From Limnanthes douglasii subsp. nivea (Eukaryota > Streptophyta > Magnoliopsida > Brassicales > Limnanthaceae), in NCBI GenBank assembly GCA_036936605.1, contig JAUPFV010000003.1, positions 105,347,278 through 105,411,277 of the forward strand: a DNA stretch of 64,000 nucleotides. Reading direction: 5' to 3'. Under the pieces are notes generated by a model. That model was not told where the DNA came from. It worked only from the letters and a program-made list of their open reading frames with translations, and did not search any database. Made by a program: the position numbers and the translations under genes. This document shows, in pieces, positions 46,111 to 57,720 of the stretch. Numbering within the stretch: the first letter of the stretch is position 1; each line of letters starts with the position of its first letter.

Positions 46111-46560
46111 GCCATTTCTTTATTATTGAATTGAAAACCATTATCTGCAGTAATTCTTCGACATACTCCAAAACAACAACAAATACTGTTTACAATGAAT
46201 TTAATCACATCCTTAGCTTTTGTTCTAGACAGAGGTTCTGCTTCTGCCCACTTCCTAAAATAATCCACTGCTAAAATTATCATTTGTCGTCCTCCAAAGG
46301 GCATTGGTAAAGGTCCCACTAAATCTATTCCCCATCTATCAAGCAGAATGGCTTTGGTAATTGACATAAGTGGAACTGCTCGTTTATGAGTAGAGTTAGC
46401 AAAATCTTTGACAAGTATCACAGATTTGAACCAAAGTTTTGGCGTCGTTCATAATCGAAGGCCAATAAAATCCTGTAAGCAAAACTCGGCGAGTCGACAC
46501 CTTGAACCCACAATGCATTGATCCTTATCCATCATGTAGTTCTGATAAAACCTCCTGTGA
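46080..46560 (-). pseudogene. C integrase (N-terminal two thirds)
   Basis: Readable: the GFYWPSIMNDAK-type segment near 46,460, RWGIDLVGPLPMPFGGRQ (D1), VDYFRKWAEAEPLS, ICCCFGVCRRITADNGFQF (D2) and FFASNGIK. Then the scrambled repeats begin and the C-terminus is absent. Confidence 0.85.
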
Positions 46561-46645
46561 TTCTTGTCTGGTCAAACATCATAATACAAAACTTCATCTA
46601 ATATTATATAGCCAAAAGCTTTACCACGCAAGTTTTTGGCCAATT

Positions 46646-47300
46646 TCACATCTTCTTAATGTTAGTTCTCCAGTCATCTTGGACTGTATCTGGGGTGACA
46701 AACAGTTTCTCAATATGTTCACACTGATCTGAATGGGTTAAAATCGATGGACTTTTTTGTAATAAAATCCAAGGATAATATTCTTTGTATGCAATAGTTG
46801 CTAAGGAATCAGCCCCCATGTTACTCCCTTGATTTATATGGTCCATAATAACATGATCAAATAAAAGCATCAGATTTCAAAGCTGTCAAATATACAAAAT
46901 TAAGTGATCTTTTTTTGCTTTCTAAAACTCCAGACACTTGATTTTCCACTAATTGGGAATCTGTCTCTAATCGTACTGAAGTTGCACCATATATCTTTGC
47001 AAGTCTCAATCCAGCTAATGCAGCTTCGTATTCAGCTTCATTATTCGAAGCGTGGAAACCAAATTTAATAGATTGAAGCATCGTTTCTCCAGATGGAGCA
47101 ACCAGTTGAACTCTAGTGCTCATCTCAAAATAGTAGAACCTCCATCGGTTCGAACAATCCACATCGAATTAATCGGCAAGACATCCTTGCTAACTTCTTC
47201 ATCCGATCTGCTTGAATGAAATTCAACAAGGAAATCTGCCAAAACCTGTGCTTTAATTTCTATTCGAGGCAAAAAAGTGATGTCAAAATCCCCCAATTCC
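46646..47300 (-). pseudogene. C archaeal-like RNase H
   Basis: FLVEFHSSRSDEEV, WIVRTDGGST, FGFHASNNEAEYEAALAGLRL, LETDSQLV and GADSLATIAY give the D-E-D-D set. A frameshift near 47,120-47,160 splits it. Confidence 0.85.
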
Positions 47301-48502
47301 ACTCAGCTCTTCTTGAAGATCCTTCTTTGACTCAAGACTTGAGACTTCGTACCTTTTACTACCACTTAGTCATTCTCCCTGAAATATCAAGACGTTGCAA
47401 AACATTCTTTAATGGAAATGAGGTTCGAACTTCGATGGTATGGGCTTGAAAATAAGGACACATTTTTCTATCATCCACCATCAACGCAATGCCAATTTCT
47501 TGAGCTTCAAATACCTCTTTTCAGATACCACCAAACTTTTTTTGACGTAATACACCGGCTTCGGAATTCTTGAATCTTCACTTATCAATACTGCAAAATG
47601 ATACCGGCGATGTATAAAAAGAGTTGTTCTCCATTTCGAGGCTTATATAATATAACTGGTGATGATAACAAATCCTTGATGCTTGCAAAAGCCGTTTCAC
47701 AATCCAAAGTCCATTCAAACTTCTTTGGTCTTTGTAACACTTGAAAGAAAGAGAAACATTTGTCAGAAAATCTAGAAATAAATCTGTTAAGTGATGCTAA
47801 CCTTCCTTGATAGTTCGAGATAGTTTCATAATTACTACAGCTTTTAACTGCTCTATGTCATCTTCTATCCATTTTTCACTGACAACATAACTTAGAAACT
47901 TCTGTGATCGAACTCCATAAATACATTTTTTTTGGATTCAATTTTAGCCTTATTGCCCTTAAATTCAAAAATGTTTCCTCTAAATCTTCCAAATATGCAT
48001 TATCTGCTAAACTTTTCACCACTATTTCATCAATGTATGCCTCCATGTTTTTTCCGATCAGAGTAGCAAATGCCTTGTTCATTAATTTCTGGTATGTGGC
48101 CCCATCATTTTTTAATCTAAAAGGTATAACTATATAACAGTGCAAGCCTCTGTCTGTGATGAAGGTGGTACATTCTTGATCCTTTTGATCCATTTGAATT
48201 TGATTATAACTAGCAAAAGCATCCATAAAAGTCAATATTTTATTTCTCGAAGTGGAATCAATCAACTGGTCTATTCGAGGAACGACAACTAGATCTTTAG
48301 GACAGGCTCGATTTAAGTTTGTAAAATCAAAACACATTCTCCACTTTTCGTTCTTCTTATTGACCACCACTGGATTCGTCGTCCATAAAGGATACTGTGA
48401 ATCCCTTATATGTCTAACCTTGGATAATTGGTCCACTTCAGATACTATAGCTTCTGCCTTTTTTGATGAAAATGCTTGCCTTTTTTGAATAACTAGTTTC
48501 AC
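47300..48502 (-). pseudogene. C reverse transcriptase and first RNase H
   Basis: CFDFTNLNRACPKDLVVVPRI, TFMDAFASYNQI, FRLKNDGATYQKLMNK and YIDEIVVKS (catalytic YIDD now YIDE) run 48,330-48,000. The thumb and RNase H follow with breaks. About 55 bp of foreign sequence sits at 47,300-47,355 inside the VELGDFD block. Confidence 0.85.
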
Positions 48503-48765
48503 CTTGGGATTAATAGCTAGGCTATGACAAATTAATTCAATTGGAACCCCTGTTACATCCTCTATTTTCCAAGCGAAACATCTAAATTGTGAGATAACTA
48601 TTATAATAATTGTTGACGTATAATACGGGTCAGTAAGGTTCTTATTTGAAGTACTCTTCCCTCTAGAGAAGTATATTCCTCTATTTCTTCACTTACTATC
48701 AATGACCCTAGGGTTTCCCTCGGATCCTCAACCCTTTCCTCAGAATCTGAGTTCAACCCCCTTGA

Positions 48766-48771
48766 CTGCTA
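48766..48771 (-). promoter_or_regulatory. Candidate UAG readthrough site TAG-CAG-TCA between PR and RT (C)
   Basis: AAA TAG CAG TCA on minus (TCA at 48763-48765), exact UAG-CAR-YYA. Open on both sides (SSDMINK / QSRGLNSDSEERVEDPRE). Confidence 0.6.
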
Positions 48772-49590
48772 TTTATTTATCATATCACTACTGTTGGATT
48801 CTCGAATCTGAAGTGCAGTAGTGTAACATTCTCTGGTAACTTTTAGGTCGCTTCAGACGACTCCTACACGGTCTCCGACGACATACTTGAAACACTGATG
48901 GACTATTGATACAACACCATACATTCTTGATAACCAAGATCTTCCAAAAATGAAATTATAGCTTGTTGGACAGTCCACCACCATAAAAAGAAATGTGACC
49001 TTCTTCTTAAAAGGTCTATTTCCCAGGGTTACCTTCCCCTCGAATTCCCTTATGACTCGTGCAGTTACTCCAGTAAAACCAATAGTGATGCACTCTGATC
49101 GAGAAATCCAATGAGGATTATGCATCCTGTCATAAGTAGCTTTAAAAAGGAACTTCGCAGAACTCTCAATGACCACTGCATCTTCATGTGGTCCTGCAGT
49201 ACCCCGTAAATCGTCTTCATCGAAAATGATAAAGGGACTTCCTTTCTTACCGTACAGATGGGTAGATATTTTTCCATCTATCTCAGTAGCCAGACTTACT
49301 ATGTGTCTTTTCCTTGAACTATCAGTGCTGCCAGTCATAGAATCACCCCCCAAAATGGCCAAGGACTCAAAATACTCGCACAAGCTTTGGACATGGCCTT
49401 GCTTTATTGGCTCTTCCACTGCCATCAACATTAATAGATCTGTGTCCATGTCCAAGTATTCTGATGAAGCATCAAAATCATCAACCTTCGAATCCAGAAT
49501 CATCAAATTTTCAGCTTGTGCATTGGTTGGTTGTGAATTTGATGCTATGGGATTTTCCGAGCCATTGCTCTGTGCTTTCACATAAGTCAA
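48772..49590 (-). pseudogene. C gag C-terminus and protease
   Basis: ESLAILGGDSMTGSTDSSRKRH, GPHEDAVVI and then SSAKFLFKATYDR: the DTG loop itself is deleted. VTFLFMVVDCPTSYNFIFGRSW and RECYTTALQIRESNSS precede the UAG. A TGA at 48,853 replaces an Arg codon. Confidence 0.85.
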
Positions 49591-49599
49591 TAATTTCCC

Positions 49600-51130
49600 A
49601 TTTTCAGTTTAAGTTTGAACTTCTTTTTTCAAAGTAATGCAATCCGCGGTATCATGATCGATGTCATCGTGATACCTGCAAAACTTGTTGTTTCACTCCT
49701 CTCTAGGCCTATTGATTGGAGCAGGCTTCCTGAAATTTACGTACCCTTTCATTTTATCGAAAATTGTAGCCACACTCTCAGTCAAATCTGCGTAGTACTC
49801 AGGCCTTATCCATTGATTGGGCCTCGTCCTATTAAATTGGTACGATGGAGCTTGGTTCAAATATCCTCCAGTTCGAGGTGGTAGGTTGTTGTTCCTCGGA
49901 CGTGCCTGCTAGGCAGAATTCGAAGACTGCCCCTGGTTATGTGGCACATGTCCATAATTCTTTTGACCTACAGCCGCAACCCTCGAACCCGGGTTGACTC
50001 TTCAACCTTGATTTGGTCCTCAACCTGAGCCATCAAATCTCCAATAGTTAAGGCTCTTCTTTTTGTTGTTTCATTAGCCAAATATCATAGTAGCATCCCC
50101 TGGCAAAAAGCTGTCATTGCCATCAGTTCTTCACAATTATCCAGACTCGCTTTTGTTAAGACAAACCGCTTCGTGTAATCTTTCAGCTTTTCTCCAATTG
50201 CTTGCTTGCATTGGATGATTGTATCTTCATGTCCCTCATCTCTTTATTCCCCACGAACTGTCTTCAAAAGGAAGTATAAAAGTTTAGAAAATTTGAAATG
50301 GACCCCCTAGAAAATTTGGGAAAAATCCTGACCCACTAGCCTTTCATCATCCTCAAAATTCATTGTTCGATGTGGTCGTCTGGGTCTTATATCCCATCGA
50401 ACTTCTCTACTTTCAAAATATCAAATCTCTTCGGAAAAGTGATTGATCTTATCTCATCTGTCAGTGGAGAATTCCTCCAATCAACACCTTGAACATACTG
50501 CATACAAATCCCAATCATCCCCATTATACTGGTTTGACGTATTTCCTTCACACAAGTTCCACTCCCTCAAGCATCGAGGTACACTTTATCTTTTAGATTT
50601 ATGCTACTTATTATATTTACGAGGTTGATCATTCTCTTCTTTCGAAGAGCCTCGATATCATTTGAAACATGATCCAGAGCTTTCAACTTCCTCGTCACTA
50701 CATGTGACATACCTCTGTTTATCTTTCTTTTCCTTTCGAGAATGATGACGCTCTTTTGGCACTTTGAATCGTGCCTCTTTTTTTGCTCGCTTTTGATTTG
50801 ACAATCTGTACAAGATCGATCAGATTGACCACTAACATCATTTTTGTCATTCACTTGTCTCACCTCAGATTTCAGTCTAGCTGATTAAATCTCCTGCTCT
50901 TTTTTATTTTATTTCTCTTTCAGAGCATTTATCTTATCCAGAAGTTGATTCATTCGCAAATCTATCCCAGATTGAGTCTGGTGAACCAGAGTAGATCGTT
51001 CTTATCTATTATCTATCATTCGTAAATCCTTTTTCATTGTTTCGACAGTTGATTGAACTAGTAGGTCGTTTTCTTGAGTCCTTGTAAACTTTTAAGATTG
51101 TTTTAAACGTTTGGAAAATTCGAACTAATA
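49600..51130 (-). pseudogene. C gag relic
   Basis: Fragments on minus include a CRYHDDIDHDTADCITLKKEV-type zinc motif near 49,640-49,680, RNNNLPPRTGGYLNQAPSYQF-like proline-rich sequence near 49,860, and a charged segment (50,567-50,863) with many Lys/Arg. Frames are heavily broken. Confidence 0.7.
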
Positions 51131-51156
51131 AACTAGGCACCAATCGTTGAAAATAG

Positions 51157-51174
51157 ACCCAGTGGAGTCACCAA
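51157..51174 (-). promoter_or_regulatory. Element C primer-binding site
   Basis: Minus TTGGTGACTCCACTGGGT, two bases from the LTR, of the same tRNA class as A and D. Confidence 0.7.
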
Positions 51175-51176
51175 TT

Positions 51177-51494
51177 TGGTGAGTTTGATTACGTGGATTG
51201 CTTTAGTAAATTGAGAGAAGTTAGATTATAGAGAGAGAAATAGGTTTTAGAGAGAGAAAATCAAATTGTTAAAATGATCAATCTCAAAAATCCAACCTAT
51301 TTATTAGATCAGCCCTGCCCTTTATATAGAGATGAAAAGACTTAGCTCTCAACTGAAAATAGTTACAAAAGAGATAATTACACCTTAGTCCTTGACTAAA
51401 CTACATATATCTAAATTCCTCCTCTAACTTTACAATCTGTTATAAGAAGTTTTAATCTTTACATTTTAGTCCTCAAAGTTCCATTTCCTCATCA
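51177..51494 (-). repeat. Element C 5' LTR (318 bp)
   Basis: TGGTGAGTTTGATTACG...CCTCATCA; pairs with 32041-32350. CTATATAAAG on minus near 51,315-51,325 is the likely TATA box. Confidence 0.95.
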
Positions 51495-51499
51495 GCAAT
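51495..51499. repeat. Target-site duplication GCAAT, right copy (element C)
   Basis: Matches 32036-32040. Confidence 0.92.
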
Positions 51500-51764
51500 T
51501 ACCTGGCGAGGGGTGCATGAAGAAGAAAGCAAAACGTTACCTTCGCCTGATCCTCTTGATGATCCTAAGGATAGAACAGCCCGACGCAGGCCTACCAGAC
51601 CCGATCGAGGAGATGGTGGTAGAGGGCCGCACCTTCAACTAGGTAACAATTTAGAATCTATTTTTAAACAGTTATTTAGTGTCTTGTTAAGAAAAAATTT
51701 GGATGTTCTTGCATGGGACGCTAGTGATTTATCAGGGGTTGATCATTTTATTATTCTTCATTAA
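51500..51764 (+). pseudogene. B PR-RT linker
   Basis: EEESKTLPSPDPLDDPKDRTAR, GPHLQLGNNLESIF and LLRKNLDVLAWDASDLSGVDH, the gypsy linker ending in FAW-type DVLAW. It is one base out of frame with the protease. RT does not follow. Confidence 0.85.
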
Positions 51765-51858
51765 GTTACCTTGCTTTGCCTCTATCTCCTTATTATTCTT
51801 CATTCTTCACAATACTTGCAGAGATGAACTCTTCCGTTGTTTTATTACCTTGATTTGC

Positions 51859-53465
51859 CTATGTCTCCTTATTTTTTGTAAGCTTGAGCTCCGGTCTTAC
51901 TATGTTCACAAAAGAAGACCTCATACCTACCTTTTTGTACAAAACGGTAAGAGGTCGTACACTAGACATTTTCACAAAATGCTTTATCCTTTGATTTATC
52001 TCCTCATGGATATGTTTTCTATGATCTTCTCTCTCACCATTTTCCTTTACACGGCTCGATTGACCCTCCAGTCGAGTATCATCTATCATTATTACTTCAG
52101 GGGCCTTCCATTTGTTCTGCTCTATCTCAGGCACTGATGCTTGTACATCCTGGTCTTATGGCCCCTGAAATCTATCATCATCTCATTCATCTACCAACTG
52201 TAACTTTCTCGTTGAAAGCGGCACTGCATAAAAAATCACACGAGGCCTTTTTTGAAAAGAGACTTTTTATTCATATATATCTTCGTCTTTTTCTCAAGAG
52301 CGTCGAGTACGCTCCTTAACAACTTCATCCCCCGATGGGGTAGCATTATCTTCATGTTGGTTCACCTCACCAATATCCTGAATCGTTAGAAAATCCCCTT
52401 CCTTCTCATTCTGATCTTGTAAGGACAAAGAACCTTATATCTCCTTCATTTTTCGACTTTGGGGCACTGCCAACCATATCCATGTACTATTATAGTCTTG
52501 ATACCTCTGCTCCATTAGTGCCCTTATCCGTTCTATGGTAGCCACTTCTCCGCTATCAGCCATTATCGTTTTCCCGTCTTTAGCAATCATTAATTCGGAA
52601 ATAGGCCACAACTCAGCTCTCAAATAATTGAGTTGTGTGAACAACCGAGACGGTTCGTGAAACCTCGTGGAGCTAGCTAAATTTGGTACCTTGATCAAAG
52701 GATTCACAACCTATTCTGATAAGCCTTCTTTGCACCACTCCTTATGCTTCCCTTTATTTGTACAACCAAACATTAATGTTAACATTCACACTTAGTTAGT
52801 AAGCCTACAAACTACAAAAAAATTGCCTTAAACTTGGCTTTCTACCGTCGTTCTAACTGGAGGTTCATGGCAACATTTTCATGCTTCCAATTTCCAGACA
52901 CAAATACGAATGAATTTTTCCAATTCATATCCAAGGTAAGAAGTTCAACTATTTTCCTCACCTCATTCAGGTGGGTATAAAAAATATTGACTTCGCTAGT
53001 TTCGATACATCTACGACAGCAAATAAATCTGTAAGGCAGACTGACATGCCTAAAAACGGGAGCTCAACCCAACACTAAGAAAAACCCTCAATCTATATGC
53101 TACCACTTGTGTAAGACATATTCCTATAAAGCTAAAAAAAATCTCTTATCAGATAGAGTAACGACAATCGTAAGCCCCGGTCAAACACAATGGTATATAG
53201 GCAGGTTTCATTTTCCCTTGCTTGATAAGGATGCTCCCCGGCTACCGGTACCCTCACTATTACATCACTGGTATCCCGTACCTATCCCTACAACTTAGAA
53301 TACCGTCCTTGTCAAGATACCCATACTTTAGAGCTAATCGAGAAAAATAACTCTCTTAGAGTGTTGGGTCTTCATATTGTGATTCTACAATTTTAACCAA
53401 CTTCTCCTTCTTCTTCCCAACTTTTTTGGGGTCATCACGATCACTAGAGCAACTGCAATGAGCCA
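51859..53465 (-). pseudogene. B antisense gene (Transposase_28-like), decayed
   Basis: On minus, opposite to B's gag: KKVGKKKEKLVKIVESQYEDP, LALKYGYLDKDGIL, RYGIPV, CLYTIVFDRGLRLSLLYLIRDF (about 53,200-53,130), VELLTLDMNWKNSFVFVSGNW (about 52,960-52,890), then an 82-90 codon open stretch (52707-52435) and the basic EIEQNKWKAPEVI stretch (52134-51859). Order and spacing match exon 1 of A (KWGIP, FNWGLRFPL, KWRSQFLFVSGAW). An intron may lie near 52,850-52,760, but I cannot place it. Confidence 0.7.
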
Positions 53466-54666
53466 ACAAGACGTATAACAACAAGAAAATCGTGAGGATA
53501 ACTCAGACACAAGCACCACTACTAGTAATGAAGGTTCTTATTCTCCACAGTGTAAGAAAGGGCTCGAGCACAGACGACTGAGCCAAGAAGGTTTGAATAC
53601 GACAACGCTATTTACAAAGGAAGTTATGAAGTTTGAAGTATTCACATACCTTTTTTACTAGATATGATGAATGATAACAGTAGCAATGAATGTTTCCTCG
53701 TGTGAACAAATCATTTTTCTTTCGACAAAGTAAAATGACTTCCAATATAAGACTTCACAAATTTTAGACGACTATTGGAGTTCTAATATACTCTCCACTA
53801 CAAGCGTGATATGACAATAGTTATCATTATTTATTACTCCATAGCATGTTTCCTCTAGAACCCAAACGGCACTTACATAATAACGGCTTGTTTGTCAAAA
53901 CTGTCATTTCTCACACACCACCTAAATATCACTACGTGTTACACCACTAATTGACAAATGAAATACTTCATCACTACACATAGTACGTCACGAAGCATAC
54001 GTCATATTTAATTAATTCAAAAATTCTACCATATCCTTTGCTTTGTTTGAAATTTTACTTCATCGATCTTATGTTCTCAATATAAAATCCATGAACTAGG
54101 GGGATGCCCCGATGAGGGGGTTTTACACCAGATAATAGATCAGAAAATACCAGAGCAGATGGAGACCGTAAGAACTCATGAACAATACCGAATCGAGCTA
54201 TTTTAGTATAAATATAAGGTATATTAAAGCTACGCACAAGTACAGCAGCAAATATCAATTAATCGAGGCCAAACCGAGGGGTAAACGTATCCCTATAAGG
54301 TAACCGACAGCCTATCAGGCAGTGAAGAGCACTTACGAAAACAATAAGAAAACAGATAAATATATCGAACCATCTTATAAAAGAAGGATGGGGAAGAAGG
54401 CTCACCGAGCAGAGACTATCAATGAGCATATGATAAACTGAGCCGGTTATTAAGCATAGCAGAAATGAAAGTTGAACAAGAGCTATTATCAAAGGTAAAC
54501 GGTCGATCTTTTACCAAGAAATAGCAAAACCGAGCAAAGGTCATGATAAAGCGGTGCAAAACGATGAAAATGGTCGAGGTCGTTATCAAATGGATGGCAA
54601 GATAGACAATTATAGTCAATGCAAGTTGATTAATCAACCCACGAAACGTATAAAAACTAGAGTACA
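53466..54666. other. B region between antisense gene and right LTR
   Basis: Several short minus-strand ORFs (54055-54258, 54259-54492, 54419-54667) without recognised motifs. By analogy with A this should hold the promoter and leader of the antisense gene. Confidence 0.35.
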
Positions 54667-54848
54667 TGCCGTAAATGTAAGACCATTATCATAAATGCAG
54701 TCTACGTGCATAATTAGTATAATCGTGTATTCAATGATAAATGGTAACTCCTATGAGATAGTATAAATAGGTAAATAATATACAAAGATATATCCTTGAT
54801 CACCAAAATTTATACTTGGCATTGTATTTGTTATATTTTCCCATAACA
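54667..54848 (+). repeat. Element B right LTR (start approximate)
   Basis: Matches 29,620-29,816 from ACCATTATCATAAATGCAG; TATAAAT at 54772-54778; ends CCCATAACA. Confidence 0.8.
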
Positions 54849-55030
54849 GTATCAAAGTTTTGTACCCTCAATGTGCGCACCCTTCTCCATTTTATAATTC
54901 TGATAATATCATATGTGACTCATCTTTACACAAACATCGAAGTAAAGGTCTACTATTATACTTTTGTATAAAATGCCTCAAAGGACCACATAACCCTGAG
55001 ATTTGAAACGTATTTTCTTAGACAACAATT
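54849..55030 (-). pseudogene. E integrase N-terminal scrap
   Basis: Broken frames read a DESHMILSEL-like block followed by NGEGCAH and a GYKTLI-like block (T1: LSELHEGEGLAHYGYKMLI), ending at 54849. Confidence 0.65.
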
Positions 55031-55620
55031 TGCCAATGGGTATTATTGTCTAAACATTCTCTAATATTGAGCATCTAATCATTTTTGTTACGAGTTGAGA
55101 TTTCAAACGTTTCATCTATCATTCTGATTTTCTGCTCTGAACTTTTTATAATTGAAGGATTTTCTTGTGTTATAATCCAAGGGTACTCCTCAGATTATGA
55201 AGCAGTAGCCAAAGAATCAGCCACATAATTTCCAGTCCTATGAACATGTTTGTATCTGATACCTTCGAAGGCTAATGTTAGAGCCTTTAATGCCCTCAAA
55301 TACTTTACTAAATAATATTTTCTAGCCTCAGATTCACTAGACCCATGATTTATAAGAAGTTGAGAGTCACTTATCATCCTAAGTTTTTTTAGCCCCATAG
55401 ATATAAGCAAGCTTCATATTCTGCCTCACTATTCGACACTTTAAGACAAATAAGGATAACTTGATACATTCAATTCCCTCTTGAGAAATTAATGGTACCC
55501 CCGCCCTACATCCTAACGTACTTGAGCCCCCATCTGTTCAGATTGTCCACTTTTATTCAAAATTTTCTTCATATATCTCCATATCTGATCGTTTGAAATG
55601 AAATTCGACTAAGAAGTCTG
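55031..55620 (-). pseudogene. E archaeal-like RNase H
   Basis: TDGGSSTLGCRAGV-like block near 55,500-55,540, KLRMISDSQLLINHGSSE, YKHVHRTGNYVADSLATAS (55195-55410). Frames broken. Confidence 0.8.
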
Positions 55621-56160
55621 TTAAGGCTTGTGCTTTTATTGCAGTCGTAGGCTCAAATTCACTATCAAAATCCCCCAATTCAACTGACCACTTGGTAATT
55701 TTTCCTAATATGTCATGCCTTTTAACATATTTTTAATGGAAAATATGTTTGTACGGTGACATAATAAGCCTGAAAATAAGACTTCATATTCCGAGCAGCA
55801 GTTACTAGTGCAAGGGACAATTTTTCTAACTTTAAATATCGCTTTTCAGCATCTAAAATACTTTTATTGATGTAATACATTGGTCTTGGGCAATTTTCTT
55901 CTTCTCGAATTAAAACAGCACTTACAGTATAATCTGACACGGCTACATATACATACAACTTTTACCCAGATTTGGCCTTGTCAAAATTACTAGCGAATAA
56001 ATATATTCTTTAATTCGATGAAAGATTTCGGAACATTCTTAGGGTCCAGTTAAAACAATTTGCTTGTCTCAATACTTGGAAAAAAATAGCAGATTTATCC
56101 GACGAACGAGATATGAATCTATTTAGAGCTGTCAATCGCCTCGCCAAAATTTAAACCTCT
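55621..56160 (-). pseudogene. E first RNase H
   Basis: YVYVAVSDYTVSAVLIREEENCPRP, YYINKSILDAEKRYLKLEKL and FQAYYVTVQTYFPLK, then the VELGDFDSEFEP-type end. Confidence 0.82.
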
Positions 56161-57136
56161 TTGATAGTTTAAGGGGATTCCATGGTACTTAGTGCATTTA
56201 ATTGTGCATGTTCGGATTTAATAATCTGTTCACTAACTATATACCCAAGAAATTTTCCTCATTGGACCCCAAACATGCATTTTTCTGGGTTTAGCTTCAA
56301 ATTTACCCTTTTTAAGTTAGCAAAAGTTTCCTCTAAATCATCAAAATGATCTTCATCCTTTATATTATTTACTAACATATCATCAATGTATACCTCAACA
56401 TTTCTCCCGACCTAAGCTTCAAAAGTTTTGTTTACCAAGCGTTGATAAGTTACACCCGTATTTTTAGCCCGGAAGATATTACTTTATGACAACGCAACCC
56501 TCTTCTAGTAATGAACGAAGTTCTCTCCTCATCTCTCAGATCCATCTTAATCTGATTATATCCCGCATAAGCATCTATAAAAGAAAGTAACTGATTCCCT
56601 GATGTGGAAATGATCTTTTGGACAAGCTTTATTTTAACCAGTAAAATCGATGCACATGCGTCACTTGCCATTTTTTTCTTTACCAAAACCGGATTAGTTG
56701 TTCACAGCGGGTACTGAGATTCTCGTATGTGCCCAACTCTAGATAAGCGATCTACCTTGGTCATTATATCCACAGATGTTTCCTGAGAAAATGGTCTCCT
56801 ATTTTGAATGATCGGGCGCACAATGCTTTTGATTGCCAACCTGTGACATATAATTTTCACACGCACACCGGTCACATCTTCGACACACGATGCAAACATG
56901 TCTAACTTGGTGGAAACAAATTGAATTAATTTCTCTCTCAAAATTAGAGATAATTTTGTATCAATTTTCAAAGTTTTCTCATTTGGAAACACGTGATCCT
57001 CGAAGCTTTCATCCTGGACCAAAAGACCGGAGGCCTCCCTCGGATCATCAACAGAGTTAGATTCTGAGGAAGTCCCCATTAACTTATATGCTTTTTTCTG
57101 ATTCACTTCCCCGAATTGTTTTAGATGACAACGCAA
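56160..57136 (-). pseudogene. E linker and reverse transcriptase
   Basis: Linker AYKLMGTSSESNSVDDPREA and DMFASCVEDVTGVRVKIICHRL (57136-56702), RT LLSFIDAYAGYNQIKMDLRDEE and GLRCHKVISSGL (56686-56450), then YIDDMLV near 56,390. At the position of the conserved UAG, E has TAT AAG (57083-57088). Confidence 0.85.
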
Positions 57137-57383
57137 TACGATAACATTCCCTTATCACTTTTTTGCTATTCTGATTGTCCCAATGTTATTTCTTATTTTT
57201 TTATCAAGCATTGATGGACACTAGAGATTACTGCATGCATTCTAGACAACCAAGACCTTCCAAAATTAGCATTATAAGACATTGGTGCATCTACCACAAT
57301 CAAAAGTATTGTTACTTCTTTTTAAACGGTCCTCGACCCAGTTCCACAATGCTCTCAAATTCTTCGATAACTTCTATTGTTAC

Positions 57384-57720
57384 TCAAGTAAAACCCACAA
57401 TGGTCCAATCTGATCGTCGTATTATAGGAGGATTATTAATATTTTTATAAGTACTCATAAATAAAATATTGGCAGAACTACCTGTATCAATCAAAACTCT
57501 TTGTACTTCATCACTAGCTCTTCCAGGTACACTTACTACTGCATTTTCATATGGTCCCACCACATCTCTCATGTCATCATCCTCAAAAAAAATATAGATG
57601 AAGGGTTTTGGTATAAATTTGTCGAAGCGCTTGCTTCTAGCTGAGTAGCTTGACTGACTATATGCCTCTTCCAAGAGATGTTTGGATTTCCTACAACGGT
57701 TTCACCCCCAAAAATCACCA
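57384..57720 (-). pseudogene. E protease
   Basis: GPYENAVVSVPGRASDEVQRV and LIDTGSSANILFMSTY with an intact DTG, then FFEDDDMRDVVGP upstream. The C-terminal block at 57,180-57,350 is frameshifted. Confidence 0.82.

Larger units (their letters stand above)
32041..51494 (-). mobile_element. C: Tat-lineage Ty3/gypsy element nested in B and itself split by D
   Basis: LTRs at 32041-32350 and 51177-51494 with TSD GCAAT define it. Gag to integrase runs on minus from about 51,130 to 45,900; a spliced antisense gene lies on + at 33,388-35,630. D sits between them. LTRs differ by roughly 10% plus indels, older than D as nesting requires. The integrase C-terminal part is lost. Confidence 0.95.
29620..54848 (+). 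mobile_element. B: Ty3/gypsy Tat-like element with short LTRs, split by C and D
   Basis: Similar direct repeats of about 180-197 bp, both ending CCCATAACA, lie at 29,620-29,816 and 54,667-54,848. The left copy is followed by a tRNA-Asp-like PBS, then gag and protease on +. C interrupts at 32,040, and the PR-RT linker resumes at 51,500. Instead of RT the rest holds an antisense domain related to the antisense genes of A, C and D, then the right LTR. About 5.7 kb remain after removing C. The pol core seems deleted, so B is non-autonomous. LTR starts are approximate and no TSD is clear. Confidence 0.8.

Noticed and set aside
46080..49590. Element C pol as part of element B
   Set aside because: It is on the opposite strand to B's gag and lies within the C LTRs with their own TSD.
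54055..54667. Three minus-strand ORFs left of B's right LTR as separate genes
   Set aside because: Short, overlapping, no motifs; more likely leader sequence of B's antisense gene.
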